Assembly (NCBI GenBank): GCA_001642945.1
Contig: LGRT01000018.1
Span: 310,001 to 374,000 of the forward strand
Direction of reading: 5' to 3'
From: Rhodobacteraceae bacterium SB2
GTDB taxonomy: Bacteria; Pseudomonadota; Alphaproteobacteria; Rhodobacterales; Rhodobacteraceae
Length of the DNA stretch: 64,000 bases
Below the pieces are notes generated by a model. That model was not told where the DNA came from. It searched no databases and saw only the letters and a program-made list of their open reading frames with translations. Position numbers and translations under genes: made by a program. Positions 45,766 to 53,620 of this stretch are shown here, piece by piece. Within the stretch, counting starts at the first letter, position 1. Every line of letters starts with the position of its first letter.

Positions 45766-46760
45766 AGCAGCTTTTGGTGCTTGGTGCTGGGCTGATCGGC
45801 GCGCGGCACGCCCAAGCGATCAAGGCCCATGCGGGGTGTAACCTTGTCGGTGTGGTCGAACCCAACCAAAGCCTATATCGAGACGCCAAGGCCACCTATT
45901 TTTCAGATATATCGCAGGTCACAGCCCCCGTGGACGGGGTAATCATCGCCACGCCCACAAATTTGCACTGCGAGAATGGTATCTATGCAGCGCGCAAAGG
46001 CTGGGATATTCTTATCGAAAAGCCCGTCACTGCCAGTTTAGAGCAAGCCAAACAATTGTCGCAGGTGGTCCAAGAAAGCGGAATCGCAAGCCTGGTGGGA
46101 CATCACCGACGCTATCATCCCAGCGTACAAGCGCTTAAATCCCTTATTAAAGACAAAAAAATTGGCACCGCCGTGACGGCCAGCATGATTTGGGCAATGC
46201 GCAAACCAGATGCTTATTTTGAACAAAATTGGCGTAGCACCGAAGGCAGTCCGGTGATGATCAATATCGTTCATGATTTAGACCTGCTGCGGTTTATTTT
46301 TGGCGACATTGCCAAAATAACCGGCTTTGGGTCCTCTCAAATCCGCAATCAAGCCCGCGTGGAAAGCGGCGCCGCGGCTATTTTGTTCGAAACCGGAATG
46401 ACAGCAAGCATTAGTTTTGCCGACACCGCCCCCAGCCCATGGGGGTTTGAGGCCGGCACGGGAGAGAACCCCAATATTGCAACAAGCCGCCAGGATATGC
46501 TGTGGATTACGGGAACACAGGGTGGGATTTCATTTCCCTCAATGACCCAATGGGGCGGAGCGGCGGATTGGTCAGAGACGCCGACACCGCGCAAATTGAA
46601 AATTGCAACGGCGGTGCCGCTGCAGCAACAATTGCAGCACTTTCTGGATGTGATGGCCGGCAAAGCCGAACCGCTGATCTCGGTCTTTGATGCAACCAAA
46701 ACATTGGCAAATACACTGGAATTGGAAACCCTTTTGGCCCAACAAATTGAACCGATTTGA
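45762..46760 (+). CDS. Gfo/Idh/MocA family oxidoreductase
   Basis: 332 residues with a GTG start (GGAG site) overlapping the previous stop by 4 bases. The Rossmann motif VLGAGLIGARHAQAI is at residue 5, the EKPVTAS motif near residue 86, and the C-terminal beta-sheet domain has NIVHDLDLLRF near residue 168. These enzymes oxidise a secondary hydroxyl of a sugar, inositol or sugar acid with NAD(P). A position between the hydro-lyase and a second dioxygenase suggests it acts on the same imported compound. Confidence 0.85.
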   Translation: MKQLLVLGAGLIGARHAQAIKAHAGCNLVGVVEPNQSLYRDAKATYFSDISQVTAPVDGVIIATPTNLHCENGIYAARKGWDILIEKPVTASLEQAKQLSQVVQESGIASLVGHHRRYHPSVQALKSLIKDKKIGTAVTASMIWAMRKPDAYFEQNWRSTEGSPVMINIVHDLDLLRFIFGDIAKITGFGSSQIRNQARVESGAAAILFETGMTASISFADTAPSPWGFEAGTGENPNIATSRQDMLWITGTQGGISFPSMTQWGGAADWSETPTPRKLKIATAVPLQQQLQHFLDVMAGKAEPLISVFDATKTLANTLELETLLAQQIEPI

Positions 46761-46808
46761 ACGAGCTATTACGAAAAAAATAAGTCCATCACACCGGAGC
46801 CTGATCCC

Positions 46809-47696
46809 ATGCCTGAGCAACTGACATCCCAGCAAATAAGGTTTTACGAAAAGAACGGATATTTGGTAATTGAAAATCAAATTCCCGACGCTTGGCTTGC
46901 TAAAATACGCGCCGAAATATTCCGTTTTGAAGAAGAGGCAGCTGAGCTTGAGCACAGCAATGACCGGCTTGACCTTGAAGACAGCCATACCCGCGCCGCG
47001 CCACGTTTGCGCCGGATTAAGCTGCCGCATATGATCAGCACACTTTTTCATGAACTGATGCTGTCTGATCATATTTTGGGTCCAGCAAGAGACTTGATCG
47101 GACCGAATTTGCGCCTGCACACCAGTAAGCTGAATATGAAATCAGCCGGATATGGCGCGGCTGTGGAATGGCATCAGGATTATGCGTTTTACCCCCATAC
47201 AAATGACGATATTTTGGCCATCGGGGTTATAATTGACGATATGAAAATCGAAAATGGGCCCTTGATGGTGTATCCAGGCAGCCAAAAAGGGCCTGTTTAT
47301 GATCATCATGTTGAGGGTGTATTTGCCGGTGCAATGCTGCCCGAAGACAATGGTTTGAACGCCAATGATGCTGTGCCTCTAACGGGGCCGGCCGGGTCCA
47401 TCTCAATTCATCATGGCCGGATGGTGCATGGATCCGCGCTGAACACATCAGAGCGGGCCCGGCGCATCTTATTTTACGAAATGATGGCTGCAGATGCGTT
47501 TCCCCTAATGGGATCAATGACGCGCTGGGATGGAATTGAAGAGTACAACACCCGCATGCTCTGCGGCACCCCAACCCTGAATCCGCGCCTAAAAGATATT
47601 CCCGTGCGCATCCCGCAACCCCAGTCCGATGTGCCAATTTCAATATATGAAATTCAAAAAGGCTTAAAAAAACGCGCGTTTGACGTGATTAAATGA
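46809..47696 (+). CDS. Phytanoyl-CoA dioxygenase family protein (Fe(II)/2-oxoglutarate type), copy 2
   Basis: 295 residues. HxD in VEWHQDYAFYPH near residue 119, then IENGPLMVYPGSQKG, the distal His in GSISIHHGRMVHGSALN near residue 205 and the Arg in RARRILFYEMMA. The identity to copy 1 is low by eye, so these are two different enzymes of one superfamily, not a recent duplicate. It follows the Gfo/Idh gene after 48 bases and precedes a beta-hydroxyacid dehydrogenase by 13. Substrate unknown. Confidence 0.82.
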   Translation: MPEQLTSQQIRFYEKNGYLVIENQIPDAWLAKIRAEIFRFEEEAAELEHSNDRLDLEDSHTRAAPRLRRIKLPHMISTLFHELMLSDHILGPARDLIGPNLRLHTSKLNMKSAGYGAAVEWHQDYAFYPHTNDDILAIGVIIDDMKIENGPLMVYPGSQKGPVYDHHVEGVFAGAMLPEDNGLNANDAVPLTGPAGSISIHHGRMVHGSALNTSERARRILFYEMMAADAFPLMGSMTRWDGIEEYNTRMLCGTPTLNPRLKDIPVRIPQPQSDVPISIYEIQKGLKKRAFDVIK

Positions 47697-47709
47697 GAAA
47701 GAAATAAAG

Positions 47710-48597
47710 ATGCCAAATGAAAATATTGGGTTCATCGGCCTTGGCCTGATGGGATCTGCGATGGTTAGCAGATTGCAAGACTTGGATTATCAAGTGAGCG
47801 TCTGCGCCAATAAATCTCGGCCGAATATTGAGGCCGCAATCGCGCGCGGTGCCCATGAGGTTGAAACCGCATGCGCGCTTGCACAAACCAGCGATATCAT
47901 TCTGCTCTGTATGGATACAAGCGCCAGCGTCGAAGCCAGAATGCGTGGCCCCGATGGCGTTATTGCTGGCCTGCAAACAGGTGCGATTGTGATTGATTTT
48001 GGCACCTCACTACCAGCCAGTACGCGGGCCTTGGGCCAAGAGGTGGCAGCGGCGGGGGGCTATTATTTAGATGCGCCTCTCGGGCGTACGCCGCAGCATG
48101 CCCTGATCGGCCAATTGAACATTATGGCAGCGGGCGATACCGCTGCGTATAAAAGAGCGCGGCCCGTCTTAAAAAACCTTGCCGAAAATGTATTCCATCT
48201 GGGAAATCTAGGGGATGGCCATTCCATCAAATTGATGAATAATTTTTTCGGGATGACGGTGGCCAACGCCATGGCAGAAGCCTTTGCCATGGCCGACCAG
48301 CTTGGCCTTGATCGTGACAAACTATATACAGCCATGTCGGCAGGCCCATTGCACAGTGGTATGATGGATTTTGTCAAAGCCTATGCCGTCGAAAAGGATC
48401 CCAACCAATTGGCGTTTTCCATCAAGAATGCTGCCAAAGATGTGGGATATTACACCCAAATGGCGCACTCAGCAGGCGTTGACAGCGTGATGTCGCAAGG
48501 CGCCCTTTCCGCCTTGGATACGGCCGTTGCCGAAGGTCGCGGTGAGCATATGGTCAGTCAAATGGTCGACTTCTATGCCGATCGGTTCGCCCGCTAG
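47710..48597 (+). CDS. Beta-hydroxyacid dehydrogenase (tartronate semialdehyde reductase/3-HIBDH-like)
   Basis: 295 residues. IGFIGLGLMGSAMVSRL near residue 5, the substrate motif DAPLGRTPQHA near residue 120 (an altered form of DAPVSGG, as in some specialised members), and catalytic Lys in GHSIKLMNNF near residue 170. It differs clearly from the LtnD-like copy at 35711 and so should act on another acid. ATG preceded by AAAGA. It is followed by the transporter gene two bases after the stop. Confidence 0.83.
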   Translation: MPNENIGFIGLGLMGSAMVSRLQDLDYQVSVCANKSRPNIEAAIARGAHEVETACALAQTSDIILLCMDTSASVEARMRGPDGVIAGLQTGAIVIDFGTSLPASTRALGQEVAAAGGYYLDAPLGRTPQHALIGQLNIMAAGDTAAYKRARPVLKNLAENVFHLGNLGDGHSIKLMNNFFGMTVANAMAEAFAMADQLGLDRDKLYTAMSAGPLHSGMMDFVKAYAVEKDPNQLAFSIKNAAKDVGYYTQMAHSAGVDSVMSQGALSALDTAVAEGRGEHMVSQMVDFYADRFAR

Positions 48598-48599
48598 CT

Positions 48600-49496
48600 A
48601 TGGCGCTGACCGCACTGGCAAACAGGGATAATCCCAGCCTGGGCATTCTTATGATGCTGGTGACCTATTTCCTTTTTTCCTTGGTGGATACCTCGGTAAA
48701 ATGGTTGCTCTATGCCGGGCTTGGATCCTTTCAACTGGCCTTTATGCGCTATGCCTCGCATTTCGTTATCAGCCTAAGCACCATCGCTTGGGGCGGCGTC
48801 AGCCTGAGTAGATTTGCAACGCCACATTTGGGATTGGTGTTGTTTCGAGGCTTCTTATTGGTCAGCGCGACGGCGCTGAATTTTATCGTTTTGCGCTATC
48901 TGTCTTTAACGGTGGTGTCGGCGATCATGTTTTCAGCACCAATAATCGTTTGCCTTCTCTCTTGGCCGCTCTTGGGTGAGCGCGTTGGCCCGTGGCGCTG
49001 GTTTGCGATTATCTTAGGCTTTAGCGGTGTTCTCGTCGTCATTCGCCCTTTGGGAGAAAGCTTTCACTGGGCGGCTTTGCTCACTTGTTATAACGCCGTG
49101 GCGCTCGCGCTTTATTCGATCATCACCCGCCGCCTCTCTGGCCTCGTTGCCGCGGAAACCATGCAATTTTACATGGGGGCATTGGGCACCTTCAGCTTGC
49201 TGCCCTTAGCTTTTTTAGACTGGGCAACTCCAAGCTCCTTATTCGAATGGGTGTTGATGTGCGTGCTCGGGGTTTGGGCTTGGGCCGGGCATGGTTTATT
49301 AACGCGCGCGCATGGGCTGGCCCCCGCGAATACCTTAATGCCCTATACCTATAGTTTCATGATTTTTCTCACCATAGAAAGCTATATTGTTTTCGCAGAA
49401 TTCCCTGACCGATGGACCTTGACCGGCGCATCTATCGTTGTCATCTCGGGTTTGATCATCTGGAAACGCGCAAAATTAAAAGAGGAAACGCAATGA
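48600..49496 (+). CDS. EamA/DMT family transporter
   Basis: 298 residues with about ten membrane helices arranged as two EamA repeats (residues about 15-140 and 160-290). Marks are TYFLFSLVDTSVKWL near the start and SAIMFSAPIIVCLLSWPLLGERV near residue 100. Drug/metabolite transporters export or import small polar compounds; direction cannot be told. It sits between a dehydrogenase and the KDG kinase with overlap to the latter, so it could export an intermediate or take up a sugar acid. Confidence 0.85.
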   Translation: MALTALANRDNPSLGILMMLVTYFLFSLVDTSVKWLLYAGLGSFQLAFMRYASHFVISLSTIAWGGVSLSRFATPHLGLVLFRGFLLVSATALNFIVLRYLSLTVVSAIMFSAPIIVCLLSWPLLGERVGPWRWFAIILGFSGVLVVIRPLGESFHWAALLTCYNAVALALYSIITRRLSGLVAAETMQFYMGALGTFSLLPLAFLDWATPSSLFEWVLMCVLGVWAWAGHGLLTRAHGLAPANTLMPYTYSFMIFLTIESYIVFAEFPDRWTLTGASIVVISGLIIWKRAKLKEETQ

Positions 49497-50365
49497 AAAT
49501 TGCCTGTATCGGTGAAGCCATGATTGAGCTGTCCTTTCGCGGCAGCACCCCAAGCATTGGCGTGGCAGGCGATACATTGAATACAGCGATATACTTAAAA
49601 AGAGCCGCTCCAAAGCTGCAAGTTGATTATATTACGCGCCTTGGCAGCGATCCTTTTTCAACCCAAATCAAAACATTTATCGCCGCACAAAATATCGGCA
49701 TAGAGGCAATTGAAAAATCGCAAAAGCGGCATCCGGGCCTCTATGCAATTTCAACCTCGCCCAACGGAGAGCGCGCCTTTACCTATTGGCGCGCGCAATC
49801 TGCGGCAAGGGAGCTGTTTCAAACGGCCAATGGCGCAGAGTTTTCAGCCTTGAATGGCTATGATGCGCTTTATCTCTCAGGAATTACGCTGGCTATCCTG
49901 CCCGCAGATATCCGTCACGAGCTGCTTAATTTCCTAAAAACCAGCGATGCGCTCTTTGCCTTTGACAGCAATTACCGCCCCGCGCTTTGGGGTGATGCGC
50001 AAGAGGCACGTAAGACGATAAACAGCTTTTGGGAGATAAGTGATCTGGCCTTACCCTCGCTGGATGATGAAATGGAACTGTTTCAAGAAAACTTTGAAAC
50101 CGTGCAAAAACGCTTCGCAGCTTATGGCAGCCTTGGGGCACTAAAACGCGGAGAAAAAGGCCCCCTGTCCTTGGGGGAGCGGATCTCTGCAACCCGCTAC
50201 CCTGCCAGTCCGACCGTGGTGGATACAACGGCCGCAGGCGACAGCTTTAATGGCGCGTATTTGGGGGCGAAGTTCAGCGGTGAAAACCAAGAGAGGGCTT
50301 TGCAAAAAGGCCATGCTTGCGCGGCGCAGGTTGTGCAGGTGCATGGCGCTATTATTGACGCTTAA
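49493..50365 (+). CDS. kdgK: 2-keto-3-deoxygluconate kinase-like sugar kinase (PfkB family)
   Basis: 290 residues from the ATG at 49493, which has an AGAGGAA site and overlaps the transporter stop by 4 bases. PfkB marks are IACIGEAMIELS at the start, GVAGDTLNTAIYLKR near residue 22 (substrate binding, the KdgK form), and the anion-hole motif DTTAAGDSFNGAYLG near residue 243 with the catalytic Asp. It phosphorylates KDG to KDPG for the Entner-Doudoroff route. It fits the UxaA-type dehydratase upstream. The KDPG aldolase is not in this window. It converges on fliA. Confidence 0.87.
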   Translation: MKIACIGEAMIELSFRGSTPSIGVAGDTLNTAIYLKRAAPKLQVDYITRLGSDPFSTQIKTFIAAQNIGIEAIEKSQKRHPGLYAISTSPNGERAFTYWRAQSAARELFQTANGAEFSALNGYDALYLSGITLAILPADIRHELLNFLKTSDALFAFDSNYRPALWGDAQEARKTINSFWEISDLALPSLDDEMELFQENFETVQKRFAAYGSLGALKRGEKGPLSLGERISATRYPASPTVVDTTAAGDSFNGAYLGAKFSGENQERALQKGHACAAQVVQVHGAIIDA

Positions 50366-50415
50366 GCGGCGCAAGAAGTGATCTGCAATATGCTAAGCAC
50401 AGGCGCGGCAGTGGT

Positions 50416-51132
50416 TTAGTGAAGATCCGAATAATTTTGAAGCTTTGACTGCAGCGCTTTAAACGCTTCTGATTTGATTTGAGACACCCGGCCCGGTGAT
50501 AAATCCAAAACGGCGGCGATCTCATATGTGTTAAGATCTTCTACATAATAGAGTTGCATCACCATGCTTTGCTGTTTTGAGAGCATCTTTAGGGCATTTA
50601 CCAATTCGACACGCAAATTTTGACTGTCTAATAGGCGTTCAGGTTCAATCGTCGGCGCGGCAAACACCATTGAATACTCATCATACGCCTGACTGAGGCT
50701 TTCAGAAACGTTTGCTTCAAACAGCTTTGTCCAACTATAAAACTCTTCCATCGATAAGTTCAGCGCCGCGGCAACTTCTTCATCCTTAGCCGTGCGCCCT
50801 AATGAAACGGCCAACTCGTTGCGTTTGCCATCGATCATCTGTTTGGCCTGAACCGTCGAACGGTTCAAATTTCCAGACCGGCGAATTAAATCGAGCATTG
50901 AACCTTTTATCCGGATGCTCGCATAATTTTCAAAGCTTGAACCTTCAACCGTGGTGTATTTTTGCGCTGCATCAACCAAGCCTTCCAAGCCGGATTGCAA
51001 CAAATCATCTAATTCAATAAAGCTTGAAACTTTCGCATGCATTTTAAACGCGATGCGCCGCACCAGACCCTCATGGCTACGCACGATACTGTTTATATCT
51101 AATTTCATTTCTGCATAGCTTGTTTGTTTCAA
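50416..51132 (-). CDS. fliA: Flagellar sigma factor FliA (sigma-28)
   Basis: 238 residues if the TTG at 51132 is used, which overlaps the preceding stop (TTGA); an ATG at 51108 gives 230 residues, and neither has a strong ribosome site. Region 2 is clear: LDDLLQSGLEGLVDAA near residue 41 and SFENYASIRIKGSMLDLIRR near residue 66. Region 4 ends with the HTH YEIAAVLDLSPGRVSQIK near residue 200. It directs transcription of late flagellar and chemotaxis genes. It is coupled to the FlhG-like gene upstream. FlgM, its anti-sigma factor, is not in the window. Confidence 0.92.
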   Translation of the reverse strand: MKQTSYAEMKLDINSIVRSHEGLVRRIAFKMHAKVSSFIELDDLLQSGLEGLVDAAQKYTTVEGSSFENYASIRIKGSMLDLIRRSGNLNRSTVQAKQMIDGKRNELAVSLGRTAKDEEVAAALNLSMEEFYSWTKLFEANVSESLSQAYDEYSMVFAAPTIEPERLLDSQNLRVELVNALKMLSKQQSMVMQLYYVEDLNTYEIAAVLDLSPGRVSQIKSEAFKALQSKLQNYSDLH

Positions 51133-51878
51133 TGAAGAGAGCTCGCAAATAGTTCTTTCGGCACCTTATGCGGATTTGCATTATATTTCAAATTTAATAA
51201 CTCGAACGTGATATTTTGCAGCGACATTGTTGCAAGCGACCGAAACTTTGAACCACCCTGCAAAGCTGGGGCAAAGCCGATAAATTTGGTTGCGATCTTC
51301 CGCCCATCCACGCGCTTGGTTTCGAGCGATGCATAAATTTCTGCTGCGCGATGCGCAGAATTCCCAAAATTTACGATAATGCCCAAATCAGGCAGCACAT
51401 CACAATTCTGCGCCAATGCGCAAAAGGTCTCAATATCAGCGGGTGCGCTGGCCTCGTGTTGCAATAATAAAGCACAGCGATCCTTTGCCCCAAATCGTAG
51501 ATCACAAGGATGCGTATCCATCAAAGAATGGTCAAACACCACAAAATCTGATTGGTCCGGTTTGCCCCACTGCGATCGAGCTGACAATCTGCGCAATTCA
51601 CGCGCATTTGGCGATGGTGCGGCTTGATAGCGCTTTAGGGTTTTGCTTGGACAGGCTCCAGGACGTTGATATTCCATTTGTGTGGATCTACGGCTGTCTT
51701 GCGCGGGGGCCAATGCAGGCGCGCTGCGAATAGGATCGTCTATACGCCGCGTGATCTCCATAGGCGCCAAATGCACAGTTCCAAAAAACTGCTCAAGATG
51801 TTCAACCAAATTTTGCGAAAATACCGTTGGTTTATAGATATTTTTTTTACCGCTAAAAATATGGATATTTTCGAACAT
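51129..51878 (-). CDS. Degenerate MinD/FlhG-like protein next to fliA
   Basis: 249 residues from the ATG at 51878 (AAGG site). The N-terminus HIFSGKKNIYKPTVFSQNLV lines up with a MinD/FlhG P-loop start (SGKGGVGKTT.AANLA): the signature Lys of SGK and the second Lys stay, but the glycines are gone (KNIYKPT), so ATP binding is doubtful. Later segments DFVVFDHSLMDTH near residue 113 and a central LGIIVNFGNSAHRAAEIYASL near residue 170 match the MinD switch II and helix order. In many polar flagellates FlhG lies just before fliA and sets flagellar number. The family link is my reading of weak similarity; it could also be an unrelated flagellar protein. Confidence 0.6.
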   Translation of the reverse strand: MFENIHIFSGKKNIYKPTVFSQNLVEHLEQFFGTVHLAPMEITRRIDDPIRSAPALAPAQDSRRSTQMEYQRPGACPSKTLKRYQAAPSPNARELRRLSARSQWGKPDQSDFVVFDHSLMDTHPCDLRFGAKDRCALLLQHEASAPADIETFCALAQNCDVLPDLGIIVNFGNSAHRAAEIYASLETKRVDGRKIATKFIGFAPALQGGSKFRSLATMSLQNITFELLNLKYNANPHKVPKELFASSLH

Positions 51879-51911
51879 CAACTCTGCCTTCTCACCTTAC
51901 TGCTCTATCTT

Positions 51912-51928
51912 CAGAGGTTTATCCTCTG
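51912..51928. other. Hairpin between the hook/rod-type gene and the FlhG-like gene
   Basis: CAGAGG and CCTCTG pair around the loop TTTAT in the 63-base gap. A T-rich run is on the plus-strand side only, so it is a weak terminator for the minus-strand genes; it may be a processing or partial stop site. Confidence 0.35.
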
Positions 51929-51941
51929 TCTTATTTTTGGG

Positions 51942-52706
51942 TTAACGCGTGAAGCGAGACACCATATCACTATCGGCCTGCAATGCTTTTGACGCGGCTG
52001 TGAAGGCTTGTTGCGCATTGATCAATCCGACAAGCTCATTGGTGATATCAACGTTTGACACTTCCAAATGGCCTGAAATCACGCTGCCCACCCCACCATT
52101 CTTGGGGTCGAACGCGCCAAATAAACTGGCCTCTTCTGTCGCCAAATACCGCCCATTCCCAAGCTGGCGCATGGCCGCTGGATTATCAAAATTTGCCAGT
52201 CCGATGCGCCCCAGATTCAGTGGCATTCCAACCCCATATGTTGCGAGCACATCACCCTCTGGGTTAATTTCCAATCCAGAAAGCGGAATTTCATTGTTTT
52301 GAAAGGGAACGGAAATCTGATCAAGGTTTCTAGTCAGCACGGGGCTGCCATCATTGGCAGATAACAAACCCGCCTCGTTAATCTGGAAAGAACCGTTGCG
52401 CGTGAACGTCACCTGGTCGGTGCCCTCAACCGAGCCAAGCATGAACATGCCATGGCCATTTACCGCCATATCCGTTGAAACACCGGTTTGTTTCAATTCA
52501 GCAGGGTTATGGGACACGCGATTTACCGCCACCATCGAACCTTGGCCAACATTCGGGCCGGACGCACCCGCGCTGGCCAAATAAACATCACGGAAAGTCG
52601 CTTCGCTGCGCTTAAAGCCGGTAGACCCGGTATTTGCGATATTGTTTGATACCACATTCAATTTATGGCTCGAAACGCTTAACGCAGATTTTATGATATT
52701 CAGCAT
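51942..52706 (-). CDS. Short flagellar hook/rod-type protein (FlgE/FlgF/FlgG family)
   Basis: 254 residues. The N-terminal rod motif is LNVVSNNIANTGSTGFKRSE near residue 16, the middle has TDMAVNGHGMFML near residue 78 and TFTRNGSFQIN, and the C-terminus ends in the helix SNVDITNELVGLINAQQAFTAASK. All flagellar axial proteins share these. It is too short for a usual hook protein (FlgE, 400+ residues), and flgF and flgG are elsewhere in this window, so it may be a reduced FlgE or an extra FlgF. It has its own sigma-54-type promoter (52738-52753), which supports a flagellar structural role. Confidence 0.75.
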   Translation of the reverse strand: MLNIIKSALSVSSHKLNVVSNNIANTGSTGFKRSEATFRDVYLASAGASGPNVGQGSMVAVNRVSHNPAELKQTGVSTDMAVNGHGMFMLGSVEGTDQVTFTRNGSFQINEAGLLSANDGSPVLTRNLDQISVPFQNNEIPLSGLEINPEGDVLATYGVGMPLNLGRIGLANFDNPAAMRQLGNGRYLATEEASLFGAFDPKNGGVGSVISGHLEVSNVDITNELVGLINAQQAFTAASKALQADSDMVSRFTR

Positions 52707-52737
52707 GACACAACCTTTTAATTTCTAATTATTAGTT

Positions 52738-52753
52738 TGCATATTTCATGCCA
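52738..52753 (-). promoter_or_regulatory. Sigma-54 promoter of the short hook/rod gene
   Basis: On the minus strand it reads TGGCATGAAATATGCA. Compared with TGGCACGNNNNTTGCW, the -24 GG and -12 GC are at the right spacing and only two consensus positions differ. It ends about 30 bases before the ATG at 52706, a sensible leader. Confidence 0.75.
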
Positions 52754-52797
52754 AAGTGATCGGTGTGAAAAATCAGCCCTTTAATGAGGATCAATCT

Positions 52798-53565
52798 TTA
52801 TTGGTTAGCCACCAACAAAGGCTTGCCTGTGAATTTTCTGAGATCGGTGAAAGCAGGTTGCGATAAATCAAGCTGAGCTGTCAGCACTAAAGGGCCTTGC
52901 GGCACTGTCCAAAACAAAACTGACTTTGCCCGCGCGGAGCCAAATACGCTGGGCATCTCGGGCGCTCGTTCCGGCGCCGAGGGTGGGATGAGCATGGGGC
53001 GCCGCGAAGGCTTTGTGCGGATCATCGCAATGGTATCAAAATTGGGAAGTTCCGAAAACTTCGCATAATAACGTTCGTTATATTTCGGGTTACGCGAATG
53101 GTAATATTTAACGGCCTTCATCCAAGACCCGGTTTCTTTATACAGTTGTTCTAAATATTTGGCGGCATAAAGAGTATTATGCGCAGGGCTTAACATTTCT
53201 GAAAAATTGCTAAAATATTTCGCATGCCATTTAATATTCAATTGCATGCAGCCCACATCCACATTCGTCTTGCCGGAATTTGATAATTTTGTAAGCAAGT
53301 CTAGAGCATCTGCTTGGCTGTTCAGAAAATACCCTCTGCCGCCATTGTTCAAAGTCCATGGCCAGCTCACAAATTTTTTATTGACCTTGCGGCCTGACTC
53401 TAGGCGCGCGATTTTCATAAGCACAGGCCGAGGAACCGTGCTCTCTTGCGACGCACGGGCGATGCTTTCATCACAAATAGAGCTGTCTTCAACCGCTGCA
53501 TAAAGCGATTGGGGCATGAAAAACAATATTATACTTACGTAACCTGCGCGGATCAAATTCAGCAT
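52798..53565 (-). CDS. Flagellar lytic transglycosylase (SltF-like)
   Basis: 255 residues with a signal peptide (residues about 1-23, ending near SLYAAV). The goose-lysozyme-type SLT domain has LMKIARLESGR near residue 45 with the catalytic Glu, then DVGCMQLNIKWHAK near residue 100, and AAKYLEQLYKETGSWMKAVKYYHS near residue 130. A proline-rich stretch and a C-terminal tail of about 60 residues follow. In Rhodobacter sphaeroides SltF opens the wall for the flagellar rod because FlgJ there lacks a muramidase domain; the FlgJ here is also a single-domain form, so the pairing fits. It has a possible sigma-54 box upstream. Confidence 0.85.
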   Translation of the reverse strand: MLNLIRAGYVSIILFFMPQSLYAAVEDSSICDESIARASQESTVPRPVLMKIARLESGRKVNKKFVSWPWTLNNGGRGYFLNSQADALDLLTKLSNSGKTNVDVGCMQLNIKWHAKYFSNFSEMLSPAHNTLYAAKYLEQLYKETGSWMKAVKYYHSRNPKYNERYYAKFSELPNFDTIAMIRTKPSRRPMLIPPSAPERAPEMPSVFGSARAKSVLFWTVPQGPLVLTAQLDLSQPAFTDLRKFTGKPLLVANQ

Positions 53566-53588
53566 TGCAGCTCCTTTCGCAAAAGAGT

Positions 53589-53604
53589 TGCAATTACCGG
53601 ACCA
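53589..53604 (-). promoter_or_regulatory. Possible sigma-54 promoter of the transglycosylase gene
   Basis: The minus strand reads TGGTCCGGTAATTGCA: -24 GG and -12 TTGCA are right, two -24 positions differ from TGGCAC. It would leave a leader of only about 13 bases before the ATG at 53565, so it is less certain than the other two. Confidence 0.4.
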
Positions 53605-53620
53605 AGTTTGCAGCTCTTAC

